From Sulfitobacter alexandrii (GTDB lineage: Bacteria; Pseudomonadota; Alphaproteobacteria; Rhodobacterales; Rhodobacteraceae), in NCBI RefSeq assembly GCF_001886735.1, contig NZ_CP018076.1, forward strand, positions 3,534,001 to 3,598,000: a DNA stretch of 64,000 nucleotides. The letters run 5' to 3'. The position numbers and the translations under genes were made by a program. Below, in pieces: positions 52,183-61,834 of the stretch. The stretch's first letter is position 1. The number at the start of each line of letters is the position of its first letter. Under the pieces are notes generated by a model that worked only from the letters and a program-made list of their open reading frames with translations, was not told the origin of the DNA and did not search any database.

Positions 52183-52787
52183 TCTCCTGAGCTAGCACGC
52201 GCCCCACCCGGCGTCATGTTCAAATCGTCCGCGGTATCCACGTCACCCAAGGTGTCGCAAAAGGCAATCCGGTGGTCCGGAAGGGTCGCAAGGCTGTCGG
52301 AAAGGGTGTGCGAGGTCGACCAGCGCACGCCCCGAAAGAAACCGGCGGGCTGACGCGCGGGATGCTTCAGGCCGATCAGCCAGAAACCACCGTCCGTTGC
52401 AGGCCCGAACACCGCGTCATGATCGCCCAACTTCGCAAAGGCTTGCGCGATGTGCGTCGGCATGACGCCGGGGATATCGGCGCCGATCAGGCAGGCTGGG
52501 GCGCCCTCGGCGCGGGCCAGCATCCGCGCCATCCGCAGCCCCAGATCGCCGCCGCCCTGCGGCAACCGCGGCAGGTCGGCGGGCCAGACACGGCTGCCCA
52601 GCCCCTCCCTGTCGGGTGAAACCGCCACCACGACCTGCCAGCGCGAGTCCCTGAGACGCCGCAGAAGGCGGCGGGTCTGGTGACGGAACCACCACGCCGC
52701 CGCCACCATCCCGATGTCACGGCCAAGCCTCGTCTTGACCCTGCCGGGACGCGGCTCCTTGACCATGACGATGAGCGTGGGTTTCAA
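52179..52787 (-). CDS. DUF2064 / TIGR04282-type glycosyltransferase-like protein
   Basis: The protein has 202 residues with a nucleotidyl/glycosyltransferase-A-like fold pattern: VMVKEPRPGRVKTRLGRDIG at the start, CLIGADIPGVMP as the acidic DxD-like site, and VFGPATDGGFWLIGL. The biochemical role is unknown. It overlaps both neighbours by ATGA, so it is made with the acetyltransferase and RNase R; this looks like compact packing rather than shared function. Confidence 0.8.
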   Translation of the reverse strand: MKPTLIVMVKEPRPGRVKTRLGRDIGMVAAAWWFRHQTRRLLRRLRDSRWQVVVAVSPDREGLGSRVWPADLPRLPQGGGDLGLRMARMLARAEGAPACLIGADIPGVMPTHIAQAFAKLGDHDAVFGPATDGGFWLIGLKHPARQPAGFFRGVRWSTSHTLSDSLATLPDHRIAFCDTLGDVDTADDLNMTPGGARASSGE

Positions 52788-53200
52788 AGCTCTCTCACCA
52801 TGTCGCGGTGGGGTATGCCCGCATCATCGTAGACGGGCCCGACAGGAATGAAGCCGAGTGCCCTGTAGAAACCGATCGCATGGGTCTGCGCACCCAGCCG
52901 CGCCCGTGAGGCCCGCCCCTCCGCCTCGGCAAGGGCTGCGCGGATAAGGGCAGCACCAAGCCCGGTGCCCCGGTGGGACTTCAGCACGCAGACCCGCCCG
53001 ATCTTTGCAACGTCGCCGGCAAAGAGGACACGGGCGGTGCCGACCGGCACATCACCATCACGCGCCAGCAGGTGCAGGCAATCCTTGTCCAGGCCGTCGA
53101 TTTCCTCCGCCTCGGTCACGCCCTGTTCATCGATAAAGACGGCCCTGCGAAGATCGAGGCAGGTTTCGATGTCATCGGTGCAGGCAACCGTCACCGTCAT
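52784..53200 (-). CDS. GNAT-family N-acetyltransferase
   Basis: Acetyltransferase of 138 residues. The acetyl-CoA pyrophosphate loop is [18 protein letters not shown] (about 74-91). The terminal motif [15 protein letters not shown] is present. It resembles ElaA/YjcF-type proteins in the [18 protein letters not shown] opening. Substrate unknown. Overlaps dapE by four bases. Confidence 0.85.
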   Translation of the reverse strand: MTVTVACTDDIETCLDLRRAVFIDEQGVTEAEEIDGLDKDCLHLLARDGDVPVGTARVLFAGDVAKIGRVCVLKSHRGTGLGAALIRAALAEAEGRASRARLGAQTHAIGFYRALGFIPVGPVYDDAGIPHRDMVREL

Positions 53201-54342
53201 GCGAAGTAGTCTTTCAGGATGCGCGCGTAGATCGCCTTGAGCTGGTGGATCTGCTCCACGGCCACGTGCTCGTCGACCTGGTGCATGGACTGGCCGACGA
53301 GACCAAACTCCACCACGGGGCAGTGCGCCTTGATGAACCGGGCGTCGGAAGTGCCGCCAGTCGTCGACAGTTCCGGCTTGACGCCGGTTTCCGCCGCGAC
53401 CGCATCTGACACGAGGGCAGACAATTCACCGGGTGGCGTGATGAAGCTTTCGCCGGACACCTTGATCGTCATCTTGATGTCCACACCGTAGGCATCGCGC
53501 ACCCGGGACGCCTCCTCTTCCAGCCACTCCGTCAGGCTGGCGCCGGTATGGCTATCGTTGAAGCGGATGTTCACCGTCGCAGAGCAGTTCCGCGGGATCA
53601 CGTTGGTGGCGGGGTTGCCTGTGTCCACCGTCACGACGGCCAGCGTCGAAGGGTCGAAATGGTCGGTGCCCGCGTCCAACGTATGGCTGGCCAGCCGGTC
53701 CATCAGCCGCATCATCGCCGGAAGCGGATTGTTGGCGCGGTGCGGATAGGCGGAATGGCCCTGCGTGCCGATCACCTCGAACCATGCCGTCATCGACCCC
53801 CGCCTGCCAATCTTGATCATGTCGCCCATGCGGTCCGGGCAGGTCGGTTCGCCCACCAGGCAGACGTCCATCCGCTCCCCATTCTCGGCCATGAAATCGA
53901 GTATCGCGGCGGTGCCATCCACGCTGTCGCCTTCTTCGTCCCCGGTGATGGTCAGCACGACCGACCCGTCGGGCGGTGTTTCCTTCACGAAGTCGATCGC
54001 GGCCGAGACGAAGGCCGCCACGCCGGACTTCATGTCGGTGGTGCCCCGCCCGTACATGATGCCGTCCCGGATCTCGGCGCCGAAGGGGGGCATTGTCCAG
54101 TGATCGGGGTTGCCGATCGGCACCACGTCCGTATGGCCATTGAACCCGAACGACCTGCCGTTTCCCCTGGACCCCCAGCGGGCAAAGAGGTTGCGGATAC
54201 CGCCCCGATCCGCCCATGCACAGTCGAAACCTGCATCGGACAGCATCTCGTGAATGATCTCCAGCGCGCCATCGTTCTTTGGCGTCACGGAAGCACAGCG
54301 CACCAGCCGTGCGGTCAGCTGGACGGGGTCTGTCGCGGCCAT
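53197..54342 (-). CDS. dapE: Succinyl-diaminopimelate desuccinylase DapE
   Basis: Zn-dependent M20 hydrolase releasing LL-diaminopimelate for lysine and peptidoglycan synthesis. It is 381 residues. The metal ligands His70 and Asp72 lie in [13 protein letters not shown] and the catalytic Glu in [27 protein letters not shown] and a C-terminal [14 protein letters not shown] with the last metal histidine follow. First gene of an ATGA-coupled run, dapE-GNAT-DUF2064-rnr. dapD lies 4.7 kb away on the same strand. Confidence 0.95.
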   Translation of the reverse strand: MAATDPVQLTARLVRCASVTPKNDGALEIIHEMLSDAGFDCAWADRGGIRNLFARWGSRGNGRSFGFNGHTDVVPIGNPDHWTMPPFGAEIRDGIMYGRGTTDMKSGVAAFVSAAIDFVKETPPDGSVVLTITGDEEGDSVDGTAAILDFMAENGERMDVCLVGEPTCPDRMGDMIKIGRRGSMTAWFEVIGTQGHSAYPHRANNPLPAMMRLMDRLASHTLDAGTDHFDPSTLAVVTVDTGNPATNVIPRNCSATVNIRFNDSHTGASLTEWLEEEASRVRDAYGVDIKMTIKVSGESFITPPGELSALVSDAVAAETGVKPELSTTGGTSDARFIKAHCPVVEFGLVGQSMHQVDEHVAVEQIHQLKAIYARILKDYFA

Positions 54343-54618
54343 TCCGGTCTCCTTCGGGGGGGTTTCATCCTGAACCAGCCCCTTTTGTGACCAAAAAGGC
54401 GCGGTGCCAAGGGGGGCGCATCACGAAATGCTTAACAGCCTCGCGCGAATGGTGTTAAAGTTGTGGCAACAATATGACCCGAGGCAGGGCATCAGCAGCA
54501 GTCGCAGGACCGGACACCTGAAAACAGGGCCAGACCTGCATCCGTTTTCCGAACCGCACGTGCTTTTTGCGTGCAGTGCTGACCAGTGCCGCCTCGACCC
54601 AAGGGCAGAGGCAGTGGC
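54343..54618. other. Divergent intergenic region, dapE / Hint-domain gene
   Basis: 276 bases between divergent starts, expected to hold both promoters. An AT-richer stretch with a GTTG-TGG-CAAC dyad and AATATGA (about 54461-54478) is the only promoter-like candidate. Nothing else is recognised. Confidence 0.4.
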
Positions 54619-56199
54619 GTGGTAGCAGCATCAGAACTTCCCATCGAAACGGTCCGCGAGGGCACAAGCGCCACGGATATGGCGCAGACCATCTTCGGCG
54701 ACGGGGTCACCGTGGTCGGGGCGACCTACTACGGCGACATCGACAGCGCGGGCACCTACAGCGGCGGCGATAACGTAGCACCCGGTGTGACCCCGGGCGA
54801 CAGCGGGGTGATCCTCTCCACTGGGAACGCGCAGGACTTCACCAACTCCTGGGGCCAATCGAACCAGCAAACCGATACATCCACCAATACATCGGGAACG
54901 GATAACTACAGACCCTACAACAACGTTGCGGGCGCCCGAACCTACGACGCGGCGACACTGGACGTGGATTTCATTCCGGACAGCAGCATCATGACGATGC
55001 AGTTCGTGTTCTCGTCCGAGGAATACCCAGAATTCGAAAACTCGATCTACCAGGACTTCGTCGGCGTCTGGGTCAACGGTTCGCTGGTCCCGATGGACGT
55101 GGGCAACGGTGACGTGGACCCCGGCAACGTGAACACGGCCAACAACATCAACATGTACGTGAACAACCAGGCCGACCAGTTCAATACGGAGATGGACGGT
55201 TTCACCATCACGCTGACGCTCACGATGTACGTCAATCCCGGCATCGTGAACTCGCTGCGCATCGCCATCGCGGACGTCTCCGACAGCAACTACGATTCCA
55301 ACCTCCTCATCGCCGCGGACTCTGTCCAGACCGACCTGATCGCGATGTCCGACAACGTCGACCTGTTCCCGGATGGCGAACGCGAAATCGACGTCCTCGG
55401 CAACGACATCAACGAGGGTGGAGGCACGCTGACCATCACCCACATCAACGGTGTCGCGGTCAGCGCGGGCGATACGATCACGTTGCCAACCGGCCAGACC
55501 GTGCGTCTGAACGCTAACGGCACCTTCACCGTGACCGGTGACGGCGATGTGGAGAATTTCAATTTCACCTACACGATCGACAACGGCACCAACACGGATG
55601 TCGGCTTTGTCAACGCGACCGGCGTGCCCTGTTTCGTCGCAGGCACCCTGATCGCCACACCCGACGGAGAACGGCCCGCCGAAACGCTTCAACCCGGCGA
55701 TCTGGTCCTGACAAAAGACGACGGCCCGCAGCCGCTGCGCTGGCGCGGCACCCGCACCGTAGCGGCCCAGGGGGATTTCGCGCCGATCCACATTCGCGCG
55801 AACACCTTTGGACAACATCGCGACCTGCTGGTCTCTCCGCTGCACCGCATCCTGATCCGCGACAATCTCGCGGAGCTGCTCTTCGGCGAGGCGGAGGTTC
55901 TGGTCGCCGCGCGCGATCTGGTCAACGACCGTTCGGTGGTCCGACGCACCGGCAAGGAGGTGACTTATGTTCACCTGCTGTTCGACCGCCACCAGGTGCT
56001 TTTCTCGGAAGGTCTGGAAACGGAAAGCTTCCTGCCGGGGCCGCAAACACGGCGCAGCTTCGAGAAGGACATCGTCGACGAGATCTGCGCCATTTTTCCG
56101 GAGATCGACCCGGAAACCGGCGCCGGCTACTCCCCCGCCGCGCGGCGAACCCTCAAGCGGTTCGAAGCGGACCTGCTGCGCGTGACAAAGGCGGCATGA
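54619..56199 (+). CDS. Choice-of-anchor L / Hint-domain secreted-type protein (GTG start)
   Basis: The protein has 526 residues. The N-terminal region (about 20-225) is an Asn/Asp/Gly-rich surface-type domain with FSSEEYPEFENSIYQDFVGVWVNG, the choice-of-anchor L pattern. A short cadherin-like segment (about 245-330) has DVLGNDINEGGGTLTI. A C-terminal Hint domain then begins at Cys338 (PCFVAGTLIATPDG) and continues through LQPGDLVLT and HQVLFSEGLETESF. Hint domains self-cleave or rearrange at that Cys. The GTG is chosen for GAGG seven bases upstream. No classical signal peptide, so type I or unconventional export is likely. Confidence 0.82.
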   Translation: MVAASELPIETVREGTSATDMAQTIFGDGVTVVGATYYGDIDSAGTYSGGDNVAPGVTPGDSGVILSTGNAQDFTNSWGQSNQQTDTSTNTSGTDNYRPYNNVAGARTYDAATLDVDFIPDSSIMTMQFVFSSEEYPEFENSIYQDFVGVWVNGSLVPMDVGNGDVDPGNVNTANNINMYVNNQADQFNTEMDGFTITLTLTMYVNPGIVNSLRIAIADVSDSNYDSNLLIAADSVQTDLIAMSDNVDLFPDGEREIDVLGNDINEGGGTLTITHINGVAVSAGDTITLPTGQTVRLNANGTFTVTGDGDVENFNFTYTIDNGTNTDVGFVNATGVPCFVAGTLIATPDGERPAETLQPGDLVLTKDDGPQPLRWRGTRTVAAQGDFAPIHIRANTFGQHRDLLVSPLHRILIRDNLAELLFGEAEVLVAARDLVNDRSVVRRTGKEVTYVHLLFDRHQVLFSEGLETESFLPGPQTRRSFEKDIVDEICAIFPEIDPETGAGYSPAARRTLKRFEADLLRVTKAA

Positions 56200-56200
56200 C

Positions 56201-57295
56201 ATGACCTGGCTCGCCCTCTGCGATCACGACGACCGCCGCCTGTCCATTCGGGGGCTGGGCAGCGACAAGCAGGATGAACCCTGCATCCCGGACGATCCCC
56301 GCAGCCTGCTGGTACGGGGATCGATCATGTTCGAAACCAGGCTGTCCGCAGACGGGCGGCCGCAACTCCTGTTCGGCTACAACACCACCTATCCATGGCA
56401 GCGCAGCCTGACCTTTCAGGCGATCCCGGGCGGGGGCGTCGCGATGGTGCAGGTCCAAGGCAGATCGATCACCCACGCCGCGATCCAGCGCAAGGACGCG
56501 GGTCGGACCGATGTGGTGCGCATCACATATTCATGGGACAGCCGCGCCAGATGGGGCCGCATGACGCTGGAACAGCCCGAAGACACGACCCTGACAAGCG
56601 TCTACATCGACAACCCCCGTCCCCTGACCCTCGATGATGCTCGCAACCTGATGCTGGGTACCGGCGGCGGCACCTTTGCACCCGACATGATCTTTGCCGC
56701 GTTGTCGGACAGGATTGAACCGATCGGCCCGATGCCGAGCCTGCTGCCCGGCACGCCGCTGGCCACGCCATGGGGATACAAGCCTGCCGACACGCTTCAA
56801 CGCGGAGATACGGTTCTGACCCGCGGCGCAGGCGTCGTGCCGGTGCTGCACAACGTGCATCGCACGGTGCCCGCGCGTGGCAGTTATCGCCCGGTCCGCC
56901 TGCGCGCGCCGTACTTCGGCTTGCAGCAGGACATCGTGGTCTCTCCCGATCAGCGTCTGATCATCGACGGACCGGAAGTGGAGTACCTCTTCGGGCAGGA
57001 AGCGGTTCTGGTGCCAGCGCGTCATCTGGTCAACGGGTTCGCCGCGCTGGAGGAGCCATGCGGCCCCACGATCAGCTACAGCCAGCTTCTGCTGCCGAGC
57101 CACGAGCCGCTGCTGGCCGGGGGAACCGCGCTGGAAAGCCTCTACATCGGGCGGATCCGGCGAAACGGCCAGAACCTGCACGCCAGCCTGTTGCAAAGTC
57201 TGGATCGCAGCAGTCTCCCGGAACACGGAAAACCCGCGTACCATGTTCTGAAATGGCATGACGCCATTCACCTGGCCCGGCAACGCGCGGCCTGA
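56201..57295 (+). CDS. Second Hint-domain protein with Ser in place of the Hint nucleophile
   Basis: The protein has 364 residues. An N-terminal beta-rich domain (about 1-170, starting MTWLALCDHDDRR) resembles concanavalin-like surface domains only loosely. A C-terminal Hint domain follows: PSLLPGTPLATPWG aligns with PCFVAGTLIATPDG of its neighbour, so the first Hint residue is Ser180, not Cys. LQRGDTVLT, the IVVSPDQRLII segment and HEPLLAGGTALESLYIG complete the fold. One base separates its ATG from the upstream stop, so the pair is coupled. Ser can in principle support N-O acyl shift, or the domain may be inactive. Confidence 0.78.
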   Translation: MTWLALCDHDDRRLSIRGLGSDKQDEPCIPDDPRSLLVRGSIMFETRLSADGRPQLLFGYNTTYPWQRSLTFQAIPGGGVAMVQVQGRSITHAAIQRKDAGRTDVVRITYSWDSRARWGRMTLEQPEDTTLTSVYIDNPRPLTLDDARNLMLGTGGGTFAPDMIFAALSDRIEPIGPMPSLLPGTPLATPWGYKPADTLQRGDTVLTRGAGVVPVLHNVHRTVPARGSYRPVRLRAPYFGLQQDIVVSPDQRLIIDGPEVEYLFGQEAVLVPARHLVNGFAALEEPCGPTISYSQLLLPSHEPLLAGGTALESLYIGRIRRNGQNLHASLLQSLDRSSLPEHGKPAYHVLKWHDAIHLARQRAA

Positions 57296-57307
57296 CCGGA
57301 CCGATTC

Positions 57308-57634
57308 TCAGTCGAAGAAGGGGGTCATCTGGGCGACGATGACTGAATTTTCTTCCAGCGCGCGGGCCATCAGCGCCCGCTCGTCCGCGTCGATTTCGTG
57401 CCCCTCGGCCTCGCGTTCCGCCAACGTGCCATATCCGGTCACGTCCAGCGGGTTCGTGTCCGCCTGTTTGAGGATGGCCACGGTCTCGCGCACGGCTTCG
57501 GCCTCGTCGATGCCCGAGGCAAAGCACATCAGTGCCGCGCCGGTTGCCTTTTCAGGCAATCCATCCCCCTGCTTCCGGCCGATTTCGACCAAAAGCGTAT
57601 AGACCTGCTGCTTGCTCTGAGCGTTCTTTGCCAT
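57308..57634 (-). CDS. Small conserved-type cytoplasmic protein of unknown function
   Basis: The protein has 108 residues and is soluble, acidic and helical (KQQVYTLLVEIGRKQGDGLPEKATGAALMCFASGIDEAEAVRETVAIL). No motif recognised. Starts at MAKNAQ. Co-directional with the exchanger and dapD genes upstream. Retained as a gene because composition and frame agree with neighbouring genes. Confidence 0.6.
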   Translation of the reverse strand: MAKNAQSKQQVYTLLVEIGRKQGDGLPEKATGAALMCFASGIDEAEAVRETVAILKQADTNPLDVTGYGTLAEREAEGHEIDADERALMARALEENSVIVAQMTPFFD

Positions 57635-57679
57635 GCGCGCAATTGGCGGCGCGGAAGGGGCAATGTCAAGCGGCGGCTC

Positions 57680-58708
57680 TCAGGCGGTGAGTTCCACCAC
57701 CAGTGCCGTTGCGTAGATCCCCATGATCAGTACGCTTTCAATCCCGATCCGCGCCGGACCGGCCCGTTGCCGCAGGATCAGACCCCCAAGCAGGACGGCC
57801 GTCATCATCAACCCGGTTGCCAGCCAGTAGAGGTCATGCAGTTCGACCGCATGGAAGATCGACCCGTCGCGGTACGCGATGTCCGACGCCACGAGAAACA
57901 GCGTATCGAAGGTGTTGCCGCCGATGATCCCGCCGACCGCCAGCTGCAACGCACCGCGACGCACGGCGACCAGCGTGGTGACGAGTTCGGGCAGCGAGGT
58001 GACGACGGCCGTGATCAGCGATCCGACAAGGCTGGAGGACAGCGCGAACCGCGTGATGAATGTGCCACCGACCTGGCTGATGACCCACCCGCCGCAGCCC
58101 ATCAGCACCACCAGAACGGCAAACTTTGTCGCAGGGCCGCGGGCGGAGCGGCCGGCCTCCTTGTCATCTTCCGGTTCGTCTTCGCGGGTTTCCGGTGTCT
58201 TGACCGGGCGCCACATCGGTTCCTCGCTGATGTTCGACGCCAGTCGCGTGCCGGCGAGGTAGGCCAGAAACATCAGAACCGAAACGGGATGAATCCCCAG
58301 ATAGGCGATATCCGGGCCTGCCATGGCACCGATCGGCAAGCTCAGCAGCACGATCAGCATGACCGCCTGGAACAGGTTGGCCGGTTCGGCCGCGGCGTGT
58401 TCGAGGTTCGCCCGCTTGTGGAGCAGGTCAGCGACCGCGAGAAAGAGCGTCTGGGCCGCGATGCCCCCGACGGCGTTGGAAAAGGCGAAGCTGGCATCGC
58501 CGGAGAGCGCGGCGTTTACCGAAACGACGATGCCGGCCAGCGACGTCGCGCCGCCAAGGATCAGGCCGCCTGTCAGGGCCTCCCCCATCTGGGTCCGGTC
58601 CGCGATAACGTCGGCAAGCTGTGTTGCCTTGATTGACGCGAGCACGACGACCACGATCGCCGCCGCGAAAACAAGCAGCAGCAGATGGAGAGGCAGGTCA
58701 GAAATCAT
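57680..58708 (-). CDS. CaCA-superfamily sodium/calcium exchanger-type membrane protein
   Basis: Membrane protein of 342 residues with two homologous halves of about five segments each. The ion-binding repeats are ALTGGLILGGATSLAGIVVSVNAAL and SLVGSLITAVVTSLPELVTTLVAV, which carry the acidic or polar residues of the alpha repeats. Of these, only the second has the conserved glutamate (SLPE). A charged cytoplasmic loop lies at about 165-195. The substituted first repeat (SLAG instead of S-P-E) is unusual, so ion specificity is uncertain. Confidence 0.8.
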   Translation of the reverse strand: MISDLPLHLLLLVFAAAIVVVVLASIKATQLADVIADRTQMGEALTGGLILGGATSLAGIVVSVNAALSGDASFAFSNAVGGIAAQTLFLAVADLLHKRANLEHAAAEPANLFQAVMLIVLLSLPIGAMAGPDIAYLGIHPVSVLMFLAYLAGTRLASNISEEPMWRPVKTPETREDEPEDDKEAGRSARGPATKFAVLVVLMGCGGWVISQVGGTFITRFALSSSLVGSLITAVVTSLPELVTTLVAVRRGALQLAVGGIIGGNTFDTLFLVASDIAYRDGSIFHAVELHDLYWLATGLMMTAVLLGGLILRQRAGPARIGIESVLIMGIYATALVVELTA

Positions 58709-58765
58709 GCGATGTGTCGCCTGACGGGCCTGGTCCGCCTTGGCCCGTCAGAAAGCGATGCCGGA

Positions 58766-59020
58766 TCAGGCGCGGCCGCGGATCGCGCGGATGATCGCGA
58801 TCAGCAGGCAGGCACCGACGAACCCGACGAAAAGCTGTCCGATCCATCCACCAAGGGTGGAATCGAAAATGAACAGCAGGATGGCATTGAACAGCATCGC
58901 ACCGACGATGCCCATGAAGATGTTCAGCAGAAGGCCGTGGTCGCCCTTCATGAATTTCTCCGCCAGCCAGCCGGCAATGCCGCCAACGATGATGGATGCG
59001 ATCCAACCCAAGCCTGTCAT
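58766..59020 (-). CDS. GlsB/YeaQ/YmgE-family small membrane protein
   Basis: The protein has 84 residues with three membrane segments and conserved glycines: WIASIIVGGIAGWLAEKFMKG, LLNIFMGIVGAMLFNAILLF and GQLFVGFVGACLLIAIIRAI. This is the transglycosylase-associated/stress protein family of unproven function. The start MTGLGW gives the family's usual length. Confidence 0.88.
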   Translation of the reverse strand: MTGLGWIASIIVGGIAGWLAEKFMKGDHGLLLNIFMGIVGAMLFNAILLFIFDSTLGGWIGQLFVGFVGACLLIAIIRAIRGRA

Positions 59021-59081
59021 GTGGTTACTCCCCTGAACAAATTCTGGGGAACAACCGACAGTCGGGACAATGGTTCCATCT

Positions 59082-59909
59082 TCAGGTGCGCAGCAGGTCG
59101 TTGATCGAGGTTTTTGCGCGTGTGCGCTCATCCACCCGCTTGACGATGACCGCGCAGTAGAGATTGACGTTGTTCTTGGACGGCATGGTACCAGCCACCA
59201 CGACAGAGCCCGACGGCACTTCGCCGTACATGATCTCGCCGGTTTCGCGGTCCACGATCTTGGTCGACTGGCCGATGAAGACACCCATCCCCAGCACCGA
59301 GCCCTCGCGCACGATGCAGCCTTCGACCACCTCGGAGCGCGCCCCGATGAAGCAGTTGTCCTCGATGATGGTGGGGCCTGCCTGCATCGGCTCGAGCACG
59401 CCGCCGATCCCGACGCCGCCCGACAGGTGAACGTTCTTGCCGATCTGGGCACAGGATCCGACAGTCGCCCATGTATCGACCATGGTGCCACTGTCCACGT
59501 AGGCGCCGATGTTGACAAATGACGGCATCAGGACCACGCCGGGTGCGATGTAGGCCGAGCGCCGCACGACACAATTCGGTACGGCCCGGAAACCGGCGGT
59601 CTTCCAGTCGTCCGGCCCCCAGCCCTTGAACTTGCTGTCGACCTTGTCCCACCAGCCGGCACCCTGTGGTCCGCCTTCCTGATGCTCCATGTCCTTGATC
59701 CGGAAGCCCAGAAGCACCGCCTTCTTGGCCCACTGGTTCACGTGCCAGCTGCCGTCATCCTGCTTTTCCGCGACCCGCAGCTTGCCGGAGTCGAGCGCGT
59801 TCAGTGTCTCTTCGATCGCGTCGCGTACTCCGCCAGTGGTGGCGGAGCTGATCTGGTCACGGGTGTCCCAGGCGTTTTCGATGGCGGTTTCAAGCTGGGC
59901 GTTGGACAT
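59082..59909 (-). CDS. dapD: Tetrahydrodipicolinate N-succinyltransferase DapD
   Basis: Succinyl-CoA-dependent step of the lysine/diaminopimelate pathway, directly before the aminotransferase and DapE. It is 275 residues. A helical N-terminal domain precedes a left-handed beta-helix of hexapeptide repeats ([36 protein letters not shown]). [10 protein letters not shown] and [14 protein letters not shown] follow. The start [14 protein letters not shown] is typical. The frame continues upstream without homology. Confidence 0.96.
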   Translation of the reverse strand: MSNAQLETAIENAWDTRDQISSATTGGVRDAIEETLNALDSGKLRVAEKQDDGSWHVNQWAKKAVLLGFRIKDMEHQEGGPQGAGWWDKVDSKFKGWGPDDWKTAGFRAVPNCVVRRSAYIAPGVVLMPSFVNIGAYVDSGTMVDTWATVGSCAQIGKNVHLSGGVGIGGVLEPMQAGPTIIEDNCFIGARSEVVEGCIVREGSVLGMGVFIGQSTKIVDRETGEIMYGEVPSGSVVVAGTMPSKNNVNLYCAVIVKRVDERTRAKTSINDLLRT

Positions 59910-60075
59910 GGGGCGCACTCCTGCAGAAGAAAGTCTTTGTCGGCCTATACCTGCGTGCCGGGGTCCGCGCAACGTCCCAAGCCGCCGGTCCCCTCCGGCT
60001 CGACATTGCCCGCGACCCATTGCAACTTCGCTCCAACCACGCCACGCTGGCTTGCCACCTGATCCGGAGACCCAG

Positions 60076-60921
60076 ATGAAAGACGACGATCGCCGCCACC
60101 CCCTGCGTCATGCGTCGAGCGACCGCCGGGCGGCGGAAACCGTGCCCGATACCGCGCAGACGCGCGCGCCGGCCTATCGTCTGGCATTCACCGACGACGA
60201 CTTCATGTGCCGCGAAGAGTTGCGCCCGGTCCGGTTGCAGCTCGAACTGCTGAAACCGCAACTCATGCTCGACGCGGAAGGTGTGGACAGCACCATCGTG
60301 CTGTTCGGAGGCGCGCGCATACCCGCCCCGTCCGAACGCCACACCGCCCGGACGGAAACCCTGGCGGAACTCTCCCGGTTCTATGACGAAACGCGCGAAT
60401 TCGCCCGTCTGATGACGCTGAAATCCATGGAGGGCGACGGCCGTGACGGTGTCATCGTCACCGGCGGAGGGCCCGGTGTGATGGAAGCCGGCAACCGCGG
60501 TGCGCTGGAGGCCGGCGGCCGGTCTGTCGGGCTGAACATCGTTCTCCCGTTTGAACAGGCCCCGAACGAGTACGTGACGCCGGAACTGTGTTTCAACTTC
60601 CACTATTTCGCGATCCGCAAGATGCATTTCCTGATGCGGGCCAAGGCGATCTGCGTGTTTCCCGGCGGTTTCGGCACCATGGACGAGATGTTCGAGGCCC
60701 TGACACTCATCCAGACCGGCCGGATGGAACCCGTTCCTTTCCTCCTTTTCGGCCGCGCCTTCTGGGAAAAGATCATCAACTGGGAGGCGCTGGCAGACGC
60801 GGGCACGATCTCGGCCGAAGATCTGGATCTGTTCAGCTTTGTCGAGACCGCGGCCGAAGCGATGGACCTGATCGAGAACTGGAAGGTCACGCCACCGCGT
60901 GAGAAAATTCCGGGGCGCTAG
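60076..60921 (+). CDS. LOG-family protein (TIGR00730 type, cytokinin-riboside monophosphate phosphoribohydrolase-like)
   Basis: The protein has 281 residues. Hallmarks are [21 protein letters not shown] and [23 protein letters not shown], with the PGGxGT phosphate motif and Arg/Glu active residues. Known members hydrolyse nucleotide monophosphates at the N-glycosidic bond. Here an N-terminal extension of about 70 residues precedes the core. GGAG lies seven bases before the ATG. The actual substrate in this organism is unknown. Confidence 0.88.
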   Translation: MKDDDRRHPLRHASSDRRAAETVPDTAQTRAPAYRLAFTDDDFMCREELRPVRLQLELLKPQLMLDAEGVDSTIVLFGGARIPAPSERHTARTETLAELSRFYDETREFARLMTLKSMEGDGRDGVIVTGGGPGVMEAGNRGALEAGGRSVGLNIVLPFEQAPNEYVTPELCFNFHYFAIRKMHFLMRAKAICVFPGGFGTMDEMFEALTLIQTGRMEPVPFLLFGRAFWEKIINWEALADAGTISAEDLDLFSFVETAAEAMDLIENWKVTPPREKIPGR

Positions 60922-60946
60922 GCCAGTCGCGTTCATCGGGGGAACC

Positions 60947-61834
60947 ATGCAAGACGACAAGTCCGCCCTGAAGGCGACGCTCATCGTGGTATTCACGGGT
61001 GTCTTGTGGGGCTTCTACTGGCTTCCGGTCAGGACATTGGCGGGCATGGGTCTTGCCGGTCCATGGGGCACAGCGGCGATCACCGCGGCAGCCACGGTGT
61101 TCCTTGCACCCGTCGCTTTGCGGGGCCAAAGCCTCCTGTGCCGTGAACGTCGGCGTGCCATCGCGTTCGTCGCGCTGGGGGGCGCGGCCTTTTCTCTCTA
61201 TTCCGTCGCTCTGGTCTACGGTCGCGTCGCGATCATCATCCTGTTGTTCTTTCTGACCCCGGTGTGGAGCACACTCATCGCCCGATACGTCATGGGGTGG
61301 CGCACCCCCATCCTGAGGTACTTTGCCATCGCCTTCGGCCTTGCCGGGTTGGGTGTGATGCTCGGCGCGCAGGGTCAGGTGCCGCTTCCGCGCAACACGG
61401 GCGAGTGGATTGCGCTGTTGTCGGGGATGCTGTGGGCAGTCGCCACAACCGGTATCCGCGCCACTCCGGAGCTGCCCGCGCCCCAGGCGGCTTTCGTATT
61501 CGCCGGCGGCGCCACGGTGACGACGCTGTGCATCGGACCCCTGCTGTCTCCGTGGCAGTCGCCCGATGGATCGCCCCTCGCGATGTTGGCGATCGTGCTG
61601 GGCACGGGCGGTCTGTGGTGGGGCCTGTCCATGGCAAGCCTGATGTGGGCGACCGTCAGGCTGGACCCGGCACGCGTCGGCATTCTCCTGATGGCCGAAG
61701 TGCTCATCGGCGCGGCCTCTGCGGCGGTGTTGGCGTCCGAAGCCCTGTCCCCGCTTGAAATGATCGGTGGCGCGCTGGTGCTCTGCGCGGGGCTGCTCGA
61801 AGTCTGGCCGGTCAGGCGTGTGCGCCGGAACTAG
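60947..61834 (+). CDS. EamA/DMT-family transporter
   Basis: Membrane protein of 295 residues, about ten segments in two EamA repeats (LIVVFTGVLWGFYWLPVRTLAG and GILLMAEVLIGAASAAVLASEAL). The start MQDDKSAL has GGGGGA about five bases upstream; an upstream in-frame start would overlap the LOG gene. Its TAG overlaps the TAG of the convergent small gene within CTAG. Substrate unknown. Confidence 0.88.
   Translation: MQDDKSALKATLIVVFTGVLWGFYWLPVRTLAGMGLAGPWGTAAITAAATVFLAPVALRGQSLLCRERRRAIAFVALGGAAFSLYSVALVYGRVAIIILLFFLTPVWSTLIARYVMGWRTPILRYFAIAFGLAGLGVMLGAQGQVPLPRNTGEWIALLSGMLWAVATTGIRATPELPAPQAAFVFAGGATVTTLCIGPLLSPWQSPDGSPLAMLAIVLGTGGLWWGLSMASLMWATVRLDPARVGILLMAEVLIGAASAAVLASEALSPLEMIGGALVLCAGLLEVWPVRRVRRN

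Noticed and set aside
54631-56202. 523-codon minus-strand open frame
   Set aside because: It is antisense to the first Hint-domain gene, whose protein has recognisable domains; the Val/Asp/His-rich product is a shadow.
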